Positions 1 to 12,391 of a stretch of 64,000 nucleotides of DNA are shown one piece after another; positions within the stretch are counted from its first letter, which is position 1; the number at the start of each line of letters is the position of its first letter. A program made the position numbers and the translations under genes. Location of the stretch: the NCBI GenBank assembly GCA_942486035.1, contig CALNXK010000042.1, positions 2,262,001 through 2,326,000 on the forward strand, in the 5' to 3' direction. The notes below the pieces were generated by a model. The model saw only the letters and a list, made by a program, of their open reading frames with translations, had not been told where the DNA came from and made no database searches. This DNA is from Porites lobata (taxonomy: Eukaryota; Cnidaria; Anthozoa; Scleractinia; Poritidae).

Positions 1-2790
1 AATACTTAAACAATATCTTAAAAATAACGCTATTTTTTATTTCCCTCTGAGACACCTGGAGAATAAAAAACACAAAGAAGATAGTCTAAACATTAAACCT
101 AAAACTCACAACCACCTGAGTTTGACCAAAGCTCAAAAGTGCAATTGCTTTGTTTACTAAAGATCTCTGATTCATGTGGTTACACTCCTCATACCCTTAA
201 AACAATTAACTTCACAGATTTAATCAGACAGTGTAAAAATATCCACTACGATCCACACTTAAAAACTGAACTGTGACTGAACTGAACTATTTCAGTGCAT
301 GCGATCAGGCATAAGAAATAGTGATCTCCATCAACATTCTCCATGAACATTACACTTTCACACAATTACCAGTTATTAAGAATTTATAAAATGATCGAGT
401 GATCGGTGTCGACGTTAACACGTTTTTGTGCTAAAATAGTAATACGTATCCATTTGAAGATGATAGAAAGGAACGCAAAATAGACTTACCCCGCTTCGGC
501 TGATGTTTAGAAAATTGAGAAGGACTGAAGAGCATCACCGTACAGCTGAATCCAGTCAGCGACCCTCAATAAAAATCATTTAAGCTTACATAATCAACAA
601 CTACATGAATGCCCGAGTTTCTGACCGTCATCCGCCACCGTCAGGAACTCATACGATATTGCTTCTCGAACGAATCCCTCATTTTAATTTTCCCCAATTC
701 AGTAAGTATCTTTTCCAGATCTTCTCCTCACGACGACACGCTTTCTCTGACTTCTCTGGCCGCTTCCCGCTATATTTCCTTGTATTTGGAGGGAATTTAG
801 TCCTTCTTTGATCCCTTTAAACCCGCTTTCGTCTGCCTTCCATCGGCGTATTAAAGGCTCGGGTTAAGGTTGTGGAAAAGATGAGCCGTTTTTCGACAGA
901 TGGCAAAAATAAATAGAAATTATTTCTATTTACTTTTGTTCTTTGAAAACTGAAGAAGTATGCGCATTTGGAACGAGATAGAATTATATAAGGGTGATGA
1001 AAAAAGTAGAGCATTTCTAGCTAATAATTTGTACTGTTTGAAATACGGATTAGCTGGTGTGTCTCACGTTGAGATTTATGCAACTGGCTCCAAAAGTCAA
1101 ACTCATGTGACTGCTACCGCAGAGATGCCAATCTATTCGGAATTATAAGTAGGAAAGACCCCTAGTTTAAAGCCAAAACTAGAATAAGTCAATGAAATGA
1201 CAAGTCGTTCAGTAAATATGTACTTGGGACTTTTCGGCCCAGCGATATGATTGTTTCCACCATAGTTAATTGAGTGGAATGGTTATGAAACCCGTCAGAC
1301 TCCTTTGTTATATGTTTTTGTGGACCTGAAAGTGCACAACGTTCAAAAGAATTCCTATCATTTTGATTGTATTGACCAATAAAAACGTTGCATTAATTTA
1401 TTCCGTAACAATTTGCCAACAGAAAACAAAGGATTGTGCACTTTCACGGTGCTTTGAACATAAACTGCAGCACTGTTGTTTTTATCATTGATGTTTGCCG
1501 CTTTTCATAACCAGTCTCCTCTAATAACTATGTTTCCACGAAGGAAGTTTATTCCTACAAAGCATCTGCGTCATTCGGGTCCATTCCCAGTTCAGTGAAC
1601 ATGAATGACGTGTCTTTTTCTAAACTGAACATGGGAATGTGACGTCTGGTCTCAAATTCTAAATCTCGCCATTCATCGTCAGTTTATTCATTTCCAAACT
1701 ATTTAATGATAACAGTTTTTTGGAAAAATAATAAACGATGGCTTTTTTTAAAATCATGCACAGATGGCTTTTAATAGGCACTAAAAATAAATACTGCCAG
1801 CTCTAAAAAGACTCAAAACCGCCAATCCTTTTTCTTGCGGTCTCCATTATGTAGGGGCCTTCACTGGGTGACCAATGCTAAACAACGCCGTGAATAGCTT
1901 TGAAAATTTAACCTGATGTTCTGAACTGGACTGTATCTTCAGTTTACCGCAGTTGATTTACTTTTGACTAACATCAAACAAAAACTATAATCCTCTGATA
2001 CGATATCAGTGATTTGGCAAAGATCTTTAATCCATTTTACAGGTGCGCTAGGATCAAAGATCGTTTTTTCAAGCAAATGTCAACAGAAAGAATGATCTAG
2101 CAGGTGTACGGTTCATTACTTCACAATTGGAAAAGTGTCAAAATGTCGAGATTTCACGGTTCTATAACTCGTACAGAATATTGACCATTGATTAGAGCTA
2201 ACAAGCAGCATAACTTTCATTTGACTGCTGGTTGCGTCACAGAGAACAGTACCTCGCAGTTTCCGTGGTAAGTACGCTGCTTCCTTTTCAGTTACATAGT
2301 CAACTACTTCTATTTTCTAAAGTGTATCTCAGTGTTCGTGACTGAAGCAGCAGTCTGTTAATTGGTGATTAGGCTAGTGCTCTGAGCTCGTCTTCCACAT
2401 AGCCATAGGGTAAGTTCGAGTTTTCGTTCCCAGAAGCTCATGATATGTAAGTTGCCTTTGCGTTTACTGATGATTCTCGTCCCTGCAAGCGATTGTCTAC
2501 AGCGTAAGTTGGGGCTAACTGCTTGAACAGCAGAAATCTTAATGTGAGAAAAGTTGAGGTTCAGCTTGATTCTGTAGCTGTTACTTAACTACCTGGTGTG
2601 ATAATATTGTAATTTTCACGCCCTGTGTTGAATTTCATTTGCACGTGCTGCTAGACTCATTATATATTCAGTTTCGTTTGTATCTTCAGGGCACTTGATA
2701 GAGATTAAAATGTCTGTTCAGTAACCGCTTGAACGTGTGGTTCGCTGTGTTATTACACCTGGCATAAAGATAGACAACTGTTTTTAAACA
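1..2790. other. No gene recognised
   Basis: Only short reading frames (under 70 codons) without family resemblance. A good splice-donor-like string (CA|GTAAGT) occurs at about 702, but no reading frame or partner acceptor around it is convincing. It could be a 5' UTR exon or chance. No tRNA, rRNA or clear mobile element was seen. Confidence 0.5.
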
Positions 2791-2794
2791 ACGG

Positions 2795-3015
2795 TATCGA
2801 ATATAGGAAAGAGATTCGGCCTTTTGAAAAGAACAGATACATTTCTGTGACTGAAAGCTGAGAAGTTTGTTTTACAACTCACTTATCCAGCTAATACTTG
2901 ACTACGGGGGTTATTGTCTTGGGGACATGAAACTAACCGAAGCCGCACGTCCAAGACGTAATCAATTTACAGAAACGATGCGCCAGAGTAATCCTAAACA
3001 AAAAATGAGACACCC
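2795..3015 (+). mobile_element. Highly decayed CR1/L2-like retrotransposon fragment
   Basis: Short peptides in shifting frames resemble the C-terminal part of Jockey-superfamily RT proteins: GLLKRT, then LDYGGYCLGD (~2.89-2.93 kb), then NLQKRCARVIL (~2.96-3.0 kb). Several frameshifts and stops intervene. The order and spacing match family members, but no end or tail is visible. Confidence 0.5.
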
Positions 3016-3125
3016 CTTCGGGGCCTTCATTTTGAGACCTTAACGTCATGCCATGATTTGATAAAAGACAAGAACGCGCTTACAGGGGCCTTCAGTCTCG
3101 CTTGCTTGGAGATTAGATCGAGAAA

Positions 3126-3608
3126 GCTTAGGATAACTGTATAGGACTATTTTTATTCATAAAAGTGGCCCTGTCCTTTTGGCCGGTATTACCGGAGAAA
3201 ATGGTGCCGTCCAGCGGGACATCCTGAGTTTTAGCGACATTTGTTAGGAGGCATATCATATCTGGGTTTTTTATTGCTAAACGGTCATTCTTTAGGTTTC
3301 CAAAAAGCCAGGGCAACTAAACAGGAGTGTTTTTTTTTTCGTAAAAATGCCTTGTCCTTTTGGCCTGTATTATCTGAGGAAATAGTACCGCCTAGCAGGA
3401 CATCCTAAACTATGTAAGCAGTTGCTTGCATGTATTACTACATGACATGCAGCTTGTTATTGTTACATTGTAATACCTACCTTGCCCTCTGAAGGCTTTT
3501 TCCTACCAGCTGGGGACAGCTGAACAAAGATAGTTTAATTCGTTCCTTGTTGATGTAATCACCTAAGAATGTCCACCCAGGGGGACACTCCTTATAGGGA
3601 GTACTCAG
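3126..3608 (+). repeat. Left arm of a long inverted repeat
   Basis: Runs from AAGCTTAGGATAACTGTATA to GGGAGTACTCA. The same sequence returns in reverse complement at 5647-6103 with scattered mismatches and small indels. It contains two satellite-like sub-units, each with GTCCTTTTGGCC-type and GGACATCCT strings. Likely one arm of a foldback-type element. Confidence 0.75.
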
Positions 3609-3833
3609 GTATAACAGTGATGGGGAAGTGCAAAACCCTTTTTCTGGTTTGACATTTGAAATCCAAGGATAACCAAACAGGAGTGGTTTTTATTCTTAAA
3701 AGTTGCCTAGCCCTTTTGAATGGTATAAGCTAAGAAAATAGTACCACCAAGCAGGACTTCCTAAATTAGCTCAGCAAGCTTGTGTTTAATTTTTCATGGT
3801 TTATCTCATTTGAAAGTGTGTTGAAAGTTAGTT

Positions 3834-3934
3834 TTTTATCTCAGGTAATTTTTGTTTTTCTTTTGTTTTGGGGTATGGTAATGAATGCTAACGACTTTGA
3901 AACAAATGGAAAACAAGAATTACCTGAGATAAAA
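3834..3934. repeat. Perfect-tipped hairpin with ATCTCAGGTAATT arms
   Basis: TTTTATCTCAGGTAATT at 3834 is answered by AATTACCTGAGATAAAA ending at 3934. The inner flanks also pair imperfectly (TTGTTTTTC against GAAAACAA). A relative of the hairpin interior (GGGTATGGTAAT to GTTTGAAACAAA) recurs at about 5123-5155. Probably a small foldback element. Confidence 0.65.
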
Positions 3935-5214
3935 TAATTTTCTCGTTAGATTCCTTGTGTTACTTAATTATTAAGGAGCACGATGAGTTTGGAGTTGCTT
4001 TCAAGCTTTATTTTCTCCACTCATCAAAAATAATTGGTAGTACATGTGTCAGTGTTTGGATCCAGGAGGGGTGGATTGAGTGGCTAGCCACCCTTTTTTA
4101 GAACAGTCTCCAAAAACTAAAATACTTGGGGAAACAAATGGAAATACGTGGGAAGCAATAACCTTGTGAAGCCAACCAACCATCGTCCTTCCTAAATCGG
4201 CATGCTTTGGGACAAAAGTGCAACAACTTAAAATTAATAACGTATAGTTTGATGGCCAATTGGTATCATCAACCCATCATTCAAAAATCCTGGATCTGCC
4301 CCTGGTACTTTAAGTTTATTACAAAAACGTTTGCAACAGCTGTTGCTTGATCATGTTTTGGAAATCCTGAGAAGATGAAAGAGTAGAGACAGAAGAGTAT
4401 TAGTTAATATCCAAGGTCTTAGAGTAAAAATAGACTTGTATTTCAAAGGAGGTAGAATACTGTGAAACTAACTTCTTTTCATCAACAGTGTCTGAACTTT
4501 TAATACTTGTTTATAGTTGGGCATTATCCCCCTGCTGAGGTACTCTGCAAACTAATCAGTAACAGTAATGATGTACATGTATGAAAATTCTTTTGATGGA
4601 TAATACTTAAAAGTTCATATTTATTTTGATGGAATTGCATAGTGAATGACTTTCCATTCAATAATCTTCATTGCAAAGGTGATGAAATAGCAAAACCTAC
4701 AGTGTACCATACAGACAAAGACACCACAATCAGTTGAGTTTAATTGCTGTGGTAATTCTGTAATGTAGAAATTGAACAGAACTTGTCACTGATGAGTTTC
4801 TGTAATTTCGTCCATGAATGAAGAACAAAGCATATCTTGTTATGAAATTGGTAGATCGTTAAAATGTACTGTCTAGTTAGCCTACTGTAGCTTCCTCTTC
4901 AAAGTGTTTAATTTTTCTTTCAATTTTTTTCATTTTTTTTTTAAATGATCACTATTGAGCAGCACAAAGCAACGTGAAGATCTTGTTTACTTGATTTATT
5001 TCTCCGACCGGTAGTGGGGTTATTGGGGCTGTTGACAGTTGGGGAGAGGGGGGACGTTAAAAATAGAGAGTCTCCAGAATCAACAACCGAGGTTAGTTGT
5101 TGCCAAGGTAGATAGGTTTTTGGGTATGGTAATCTGTGATAATGAGTTTGAAACAAAAGAAAATAAAATGTAGACCAAGGATAAAATTGAACCACAATTT
5201 CAGTATGGAGAGGT

Positions 5215-5238
5215 GGGGGGGGTGGGTGTTGGGTGGGG
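5215..5238 (+). other. G-quadruplex motif
   Basis: G8-T-G3-TGTT-G3-T-G4: four runs of at least three G with loops of 1-4 nt, which satisfies the standard intramolecular G4 pattern on the plus strand. Confidence 0.8.
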
Positions 5239-5397
5239 TGAGAATAATATTGTTATCACAAAAAAAAAGAATTTTCATTTGTTTTGATAGTGCCAGCCAG
5301 AGAGTACAGCCAACTGTACCAACCTTTGTTTGGCTGAGTGATACTGACCAGTCAAACAACACACAAATAATGAGTATAGGAAATAACAATGATTCTA

Positions 5398-5455
5398 TAA
5401 CAATAATAAATAATAATAACAACAACAATAACAACAATATTTATGATAATAATAG
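5398..5455. repeat. Imperfect (AAY)n microsatellite
   Basis: Mixed AAT and AAC triplets. The Asn-rich and Ile-rich open frames over it on both strands are artefacts of the repeat. Confidence 0.9.
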
Positions 5456-5646
5456 ATCTAACTGGCCTTTCCTGTATGTAGTAAGGATGGAAGTTTATCA
5501 TGAATGAAAGGATATCATGTACAAAATCGACTGCTGATATGATCAATCAGGAATTTTTCAAAGAACATGAGAATCTCAAACATCGCAAAGTATACGGTAA
5601 AATCACGCTTCCCTGGCGATAAAACGGCACCTCTAGCTGTCAGTTT

Positions 5647-6103
5647 TGAGTACTCCGTATAGATTGTCCCCCTGGGTGGACATTCTTACGTGATTACAAC
5701 AACAAGGAATGAATAAAACTATCTTTGTTCAGCTGTCCCAAGCTGGTAGGAAAAAGCCTTCAGAGGGCAAGGTATGTATTGCAATGTAACAACAACAAGC
5801 TGCATGTCATGTAGTAATACATGCAAGCAACTGCTGACATAATTTAGGATGTCCTGCTAGGCGGTACTATTTCCTTAGATAATACAGGCCAAAAGGACAA
5901 GGCATTTTTTACAAAAAAAAAACACTCCTATTTAGTTACCCTGACCATTTGGAAACCTAAAGAATCACCGTTTAACAATAAAAAACCCAGATATGATATA
6001 CATCCTAAAAAATGTTGCTAAAACTCAGGATGTCCCGCACCAGCCAAAAGGACAGGGCCACTTTTATGAATAAAAGTATTCCTATACAGTTATCCTAAGC
6101 TTG
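5647..6103 (-). repeat. Right arm of the long inverted repeat
   Basis: Reverse-complement partner of 3126-3608. Landmarks include TGGACATTCTTACGTGATTA, GCATGTCATGTAGTAATACA and the terminal TATACAGTTATCCTAAGCTT. The ~2-kb spacer contains no recognisable gene. Confidence 0.75.
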
Positions 6104-6460
6104 TAGAGACCTACAGAAATCAAGTTCTACAACACCGGTTAACAATAAAAAACCCAGAGATGATATACCTCCTAACAAATGTTGCTAACGCTCAGGATGT
6201 CCCGTCGGACGGTACTATTTTCTTCGGTAATACCGGCCAAAAGGACAAGGCCACTTTTGTGAATAAAAAGGTTCCCACAGAGTTATCCTAAGCTTGTAGA
6301 AACCTGCAGAAATCCAGTCCTACAACACAGTTTAACAATAACAGCTAGAGGTGATGTACATGCCAACAAATGTAGCTATAATTTAGGATGTCCCGTTGGA
6401 CGGTACTATTTTTTTCGATAATACCGGCCAGCAGGACAAGACAAATTGATAAGACATTTC
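6104..6460. repeat. Satellite-like tandem units continuing from the right arm
   Basis: The sub-unit with AGGATGTCCCG, ACGGTACTATTTT and GGCCAAAAGGACA recurs about every 165-195 bp, starting inside the right arm (about 5845, 6023, 6192 and 6386). A partial copy with GTCCTTTTGGACGGTATG is near 6675 in the opposite orientation. A flanking direct repeat (CGATAAAACGGC to GCTGTCAGTTTT) is at 5617-5648 and 6556-6584. Confidence 0.7.
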
Positions 6461-6708
6461 TAAAAGGATTGCTTACTATACAGGACCAAGAACACTTCAA
6501 AACTCACAATAAACGCAAACTTCGTCAACAATACCGTAAATCACGCTTCTGTGGCGATAAAACGGCTCCTTTGGCTGTCAGTTTTCGCCACGCTTGAGCC
6601 GCCATATTGGATGTTTTCGAGAATTTCCGAAGTCGGCCCGAATCGGCAACTCGTTCCTAGTACTCCTCGGCTGTCCTTTTGGACGGTATGATTTAGGCAC
6701 TACCCTTG

Positions 6709-7776
6709 AGGACATCAAGTATGGGACGTGGGGAAGTATGGGACGGGGAAGTGTGGGACGGGGACACAGGGACGTCAAATACATGGACGCAGGGGACGCG
6801 GGATGTGAATAATTATTGCAAAAGTTGGAGGTAAATGCGATATCAGTCACTTTCGTCGTGAATATGTCTTGGTGAAGGCAACCCACCCTGCCCTCCTTGG
6901 GGTTCCTCCATGCCTGTTTACGAAGCGAAGACTCGGCGAAGACCCCCTGCATTGAAGAAAGTGAAACCGTTCAGTCCTCGTCTTCTTGCTGATGGAATAT
7001 TGGAGCCCAAAGCAGGGTAGGATGGGTTGCGGTCGCCAAAATTCTAGTAGAATAACAGCATTCGATTCCAAATAAATAAAAAAATTAAGTTGCGTAAGCG
7101 AGCTTCGAACCCCGAAGTGCTAGCTCCGAAATCCATCGCCTGTACCACTAATCCAAAGGGGATTCAACTATTGTTGCAATATTTATTTTGTTTTACATAT
7201 TTTAGTGGCAAGTAAATGCTTGCTAACAGTACTTAAAGGTTGATTTCCACCGACGCGTTTTTGGCTATGCACGTTAACGCAAGTAAATTTTAATCAGGTA
7301 AATAAGATAGAGACAAGATATAAACTGTAGAGATTAAACGTGAAGTTGAGCGAGATTCTACTTTTACGCTTACGTGCGATCTCTCAGACATTGCCTCTCC
7401 TTTATTCAGTGCGAACGTAAATTTTACGCACGCAGGCATGAAAAAATTACGCGACAGTGGAAATCAACCCTAACCCTAATCACGATAGTCAGTGCGCTTA
7501 CTCCTATTATAAAGAAATATTTTGTGTAAACATCATAAGGTGCCCAAGGTGGTTTTGTAAGATGGGATCTAATGTTGACCATAAATAACACATTTTCACG
7601 AAGAAATAGGTATCGCATTTACCACCGACTTTTGAGATAATCATTCACATTCCGCGTCCCCTGCATCCCTGTTTTTGACGTCCCCGCGTCCCATACTTGA
7701 TTTCCTTAAGTCCCTTTTCTCGCGTCCCCAAGTCCCAAGTCCCAACACACGCGTCCCGATGTCCCCGTCCCACTCT
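6709..7776. mobile_element. Inverted-repeat element with GGGAC-rich arms
   Basis: The left arm, ~6709-6818, is rich in GGGACG on the plus strand. The right arm, ~7638-7776, is its reverse complement (CGCGTCCCCTGCATCC, GACGTCCC, CCCATACTTGAT). The inner ends match as GTGAATAATT and AATCATTCAC. The ~820-bp interior has no coding frame but includes a tRNA-like segment. The plus-strand left arm also fits a G4 pattern at 6723-6772. Probably a non-autonomous DNA element; outer boundaries and target duplications are uncertain. Confidence 0.6.
7090..7165 (-). other. tRNA-Arg-like sequence (tRNA pseudogene or SINE head)
   Basis: On the minus strand it has an A-box-like TTAGTGGTACAGGCG, an anticodon-loop-like TTTCGGA, and a clear B-box GGGTTCGAAGC in a T-arm (CTTCGGGGTTCGAAGC). 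Overall order resembles arginine tRNA. The acceptor stem does not pair and the anticodon stem has mismatches, so it is not a functional tRNA. Confidence 0.45.
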
Positions 7777-8212
7777 TATACACAACCCACACAAGACACC
7801 ACAAAACAGAAAGCTTTTACACTCTTTTCTTTTCCCAGTTTGAAGAGCTTTATATTGTAATATAGGGGTTCGAATCATCCCTTTGCTACTGTTAAACCGT
7901 TCTTGATACGAGTGTGATGGTATTTGATTTTAAAATCTCAATTTAACCCTGTGGGTTTCCCAGAAACTTAGTACGTGATGTAACTTGAAATCAGAAACGC
8001 AAAACGTATTTATTTAGAAGATGCTTTTAATACTACCAAAGCCAAGAGCTCGAAATTCCGTATAAGAAATGTGGCTGCTATTTGCTCGAATATCTACGCA
8101 GGTTTCTGGAAAGGCAAAGAGGAAATTATTTTTAGACCATTGATCACATGACCAACATTGTTAAACGAAACGAACAACTACCTGTTGAGCAGCTGATACT
8201 ATCACGGATAGA

Positions 8213-8262
8213 ATGGATGCAAATGACAACTATGAAAGTGGTGAAAAGCACTCTTTACAGAG
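8213..8262 (+). other. Exon-like segment conserved in array monomers (ATG to splice-donor-like site)
   Basis: Reads MDANDNYESGEKHSLQ, then AG|GTAAGT. Equivalent 50-nt segments are at 10765-10814, 14484-14533, 17618-17667, 33853-33902, 36123-36172, 38836-38885 and 41894-41943, mostly encoding MDANDSYESSEKHSLQ-like peptides followed by GTATGT or GTGTGT. Copy 33853 has lost the GT. Some central copies have 1-nt deletions (for example near 19826). Differences between diverged copies fall somewhat more often at third codon positions. It could be the first coding exon of a small duplicated gene, or chance. Confidence 0.3.
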
Positions 8263-11200
8263 GTAAGTTCTTCTATTGTGTTATCATTATGGCTTTCAGA
8301 GTTGTTCCTTTTGCAATTTAAAAATTACTATTTCCACATATTTGCTACAAACGACAGCTGATTCGTGTTTCGTGGCGTTTTAAAGAAAGTTTGCATGCAT
8401 GTAGCAAATTATTTCCTCAGCCGCTAAAGATGTTTTCGTTGAAATGTAGATGTAAGCTAAATCTAGTTAAGTTTTCTTGTGACTTTAAGGAAACACTTTG
8501 GAAAGTATTATGCCCTGCAAAACAATTAAGAATTGGTTTATGTTGGGGTGGTTTAACGTTATGGATACACGCGGAAGTTTGGAGAGCACATGCCACGAGA
8601 AGCGAAAGAATTGCATGCTCAAGACTTAGCCGAGAGCAACTTTAACTTCTTGAGAGGACTGTAAACTTTCTGCTAAATGCGACCATAACTCGTCCAGTTC
8701 TTTTATAACCTACATTAACAAAAAAAGTTTCATTGGTGAATTTAATTGCAAAATAACTGTTTATTGGCTGGTTACAGTACGCCTATTATAATCGTATTGT
8801 CAGAAAGAGAACGTTTCGTCTTTGCCGACAATGAATAGGAAAGAAGTTGAAAAAATGTTTAAGCTCATGTAGAATCAAACTAGTAAAATATTGGTAAAGC
8901 ACACGGATTATATTACGATTTAGACTCTTAAAAAGATTTTTGCTTTGTTCTTGGCGAACTTGCTGTAGTTTTCTCTTAGTGACGACGACCTGCTTGTCGT
9001 CCTAAGTTCAATTTTTTCCATGCCGAAAGTGGTAGAAGTCTTAGATTCATAGTAATAACTGAATAAGGCCTCTTGAGAGGACCTCCTTCAGTTGTTTTAA
9101 CATATAATAAATTCACACAAGGTTATGTTTTTGCTGTTGTCTAATTTTTTCAATAGCATGATTATGGGTAATTATTCCATCCTGGATTGGTCGGTTATAA
9201 CTTTTATTTTAATTCTACGCTAGCGACTGAATAATTAACATATTTTTAACGGGATAAACAAACGAAGACTTAGACTTTGCCCGGGTGATATGGCTTTTCG
9301 CATGCATTAGGTACTGGGCTGCTTGTGGGTTAATGTACGTATGTCACTTGCTCTAATAGGTTTCTCTCAGGAAAGATTAATAAATCCTAAGCGTCCCTCT
9401 GGACTTTGATCACCGGTGTTACGTTTTCAAGGAAGTATAAGAGTTCGCGGAATTATGAACAATGTTTTTTTCTTTGCTGGTTAGGTAACCTTGCACTAAA
9501 AGACTATTTCTGAACTACAGTCATAGTAGTGTCCTAAAAATTTTCAGGATTGGATTTTCTTGCCAGTTTAGCGCGAAGTGCGAGCTCATAGCGTCATAAT
9601 CAATTTTTTGTTACTTCTGCGATCAATCGTCCTCATCTTAAAGTTATCACGCTGATAATCCGCACTTAATCTGAGACATAATTGCGCACAATGCGCAATT
9701 GTGTATTTCCATAAACGATAATATTTGACAAAAGACGCTACAAAAGAGAAAACTTTTGCACTCTTTTCTTTTCCCAGTTTGCAGAGCTTTATGTTGTAAT
9801 ATAGGGGTTCGAATGATCCTTTACTACTGTTAAAATTATGGTGCGATTCCAAGAAAACTGACAGAAGTCTATGATGTTATATGACGAGACTTTTAGGGGC
9901 ACTACGAAGCTCTTCCTGTCTCTAAAAGCAACGGTAGATGTCATTGTGTGTTCAAACTAAAAAATAGAAGTCTTTGAGAGCTCTTTTCCACTTTCGCTAC
10001 CACATTTTGTCATCAAATTGCCATTTTTTTCAGGTCCTGCAATTGTCACATGACAAGAACTTCATTTTGGGAAGATTTTTTCCGGGAAGTCACGTATTGA
10101 CGTATAGTTAAGAAAGCAGTCTGGCTATTAGTAATTTACTGCTAAGAAAAAGGTCCACCATACTTCAAGGAAATGCTCATCCACCTCTAAAAGGTCCACT
10201 AAAGAATGGGAAATAATAATATGTCTCTAAAAATAAAACGTTATTCTTAATCAGGAGAAAATTAGAGTGGGAATACGATGAAATGCACATAGGTATATGC
10301 TGAAATGAGCTCTCGGTTATGAAAGCCAAAGTTAAAACCAATTCCCATCTTTTAAAGTATTCGGCGAAAATAATCGATTCCAGGTCGAATTGTTTCTGAT
10401 CAAGATCGATTTGTTTCAAAGGTTGTCAACCTTGATTTAAAACCGTCCTCGATCCAAGTGTGATAGCAGTTCGATTTTAAACCTGTACTTAGCCGCCTGG
10501 GATTCTCAGAAATGGCACGTGTTGTAAATTTGAAATCAGAAACGCAGAACGTATTTAATTTGAAGATACGTTTGAGAGGATAAACAGCAGCCAAAGCTTG
10601 AAATTCCGTATAAGAAATGTGGCTGCTATTTGCCCCGAATATGTACACAGGTTTATAAAAAGGCAAAGAGCAAATTATTTTTAGAACATTGATCACATGA
10701 CCAATATTGTTAAAACGAAACGAACAACTACCTGTTGAGCAGCTGGCACTACCAAGGATATAGAATGGACGCAAATGACAGCTATGAAAGTAGTGAAAAT
10801 CCCTCTTTACAGAGGTATGTTCTTCTATTGTGTAATCAGTATAGTTTCACAGTTGTCCATTTTGCAATATAAAAATTGCAATTCCTGCACATTTGCTAAA
10901 AACGACAGCTGATTCGTGTTTCGTGCCGTTTTAAAGGAAGTTTGCATGCGTGCAGCAAATTATTTCCTCAGCCGAGTAGATACAAACTAAATCTAGTTGA
11001 GTTTTCTCTGGCATTTTGGAAGGTAGCATTCACAAAATGCTTAAGAAATGCTTCATGTTGGGGCGGTTTAACGGTATAGATGGACGCAGAAGTTTGGAGA
11101 GCCCGCGAGAAGCAAAAGATTTGCTGAAGGCTTAGCGGAGAGTGACGGTAACTTCTTGAGTAGACTCAGACTGTAAACTTCCGCCAACTGAGACCATAAC

Positions 11201-11660
11201 TTTGACCTGTTCTTTTATAACATGGATTAACAAAAAAGGTTTCATCAGTAGATTTTGATTTAGAGAACGTTTCGTCTTAGCCGAAAAGGAAAATTTTCTT
11301 ATTTACCCGTTAACAATGAATAGGAACGAAGCTGGAAAAGTTTTTAAGCTCATATGGAGTCAAAATACTAAAATTACGTAAAAAACCCGGATTGTGATTT
11401 GGACTCTTAAAAAGATATTTGCGTTGTTCTTGGCGAAATTGCTGTGGTTTTCTCTTAGCGACGACGACACTGCCTGCTTGTCGTCTCAAGTTCAATTTTT
11501 TCTTTGCGGAAAATGGTAGAAGTCTTAGATTTCATGATGATAAGGCTTCTTGAGGGGACCTCCTGCAGTTGTCTTAATATAATAAATAAACGTAAGCTTA
11601 TGTTTTCGCTGTTGTCTAATTTTTTCAATAGCATGATTATGGGTAATTATTCCATCCTGG

Positions 11661-12391
11661 CATGGTCCGAAATTAACTTTTTAATACGGGCGCCAGCTGG
11701 CGATCAAGTATAAATTTTTGGTCGCCAGAGGGCAAATTGTGGTCGCCAAAAATTCCCCCTCCCTTCTTTTTCAAATAAAAGTTACAACATGAATAAAAAA
11801 TGCATGGTATGGACGTTTTTATGCTCAAAATTGTACTACTCCCGCTCCCGATAGTAGAAAGCAACCATACGTGTACGAGTGAAGTCTTATTTTTTTCCAC
11901 AAATTACTTTTTGGAGATATAAAGCTATCTGACCTAGAATGTAGGAACAGAAAGCTGTCTGCCCATGACTGCACTGATCATATCAAAACTCTATTCTCTT
12001 CCCATAACTACCACGAAACACGAAACATAAACACGAGTCAAGCCGCCATGTTGCTTGTACCAGGCCACAACTGTGCCACATTACTCTACATAATGTACTT
12101 ACCGTATTTCAGCTATGAAAAAAAACATGGCGGTTTGAAAACGTAGAACTCGTATTGATCATAGCGGTTGTGGAGGTATTACTACAGGAAGATTCGTTTC
12201 ACTTTTAATTAAAAAATATCAGCAGGACAAAAAGTAAGACACCTGTTGGCAAATAGCTTCAAAGTTTCTCCACAATAACAATAACAACCAGCTTTACAAG
12301 TCGCTAGCTGGCGACCAGCTATGAAATTCTGGTCGCCAGGACTGAATTTCTAGTCGCATTGGCGACCTGGAAGGCGCAATTTCGGACCCTG
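11661..12391. mobile_element. 731-bp non-autonomous DNA transposon with TIRs
   Basis: Starts CATGGTCCGAAATT and ends with the complement of CAGGGTCCGAAATT: 14-bp terminal inverted repeats with one mismatch. Subterminal GGTCGCCA/GCTGGCGA strings recur in both orientations near both ends. The flanks are CCTGG (11656-11660) and CCTGG (12392-12396), a 5-bp duplication. The uninterrupted sequence ATTCCATCCTGGATTGGT is present in sister monomers (for example near 15405), which defines the empty site. No transposase is encoded. The superfamily is uncertain. Confidence 0.85.

Noticed and set aside
605..811. Small plus-strand frames near a GTAAGT site
   Set aside because: No homology, no partner acceptor, and overlapping frames of equal length.
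5136..5507. 123-codon Asn-rich frame, and similar poly-Asn/poly-Ile frames at 48036-48356
   Set aside because: They are translations of AAT/AAC microsatellites.
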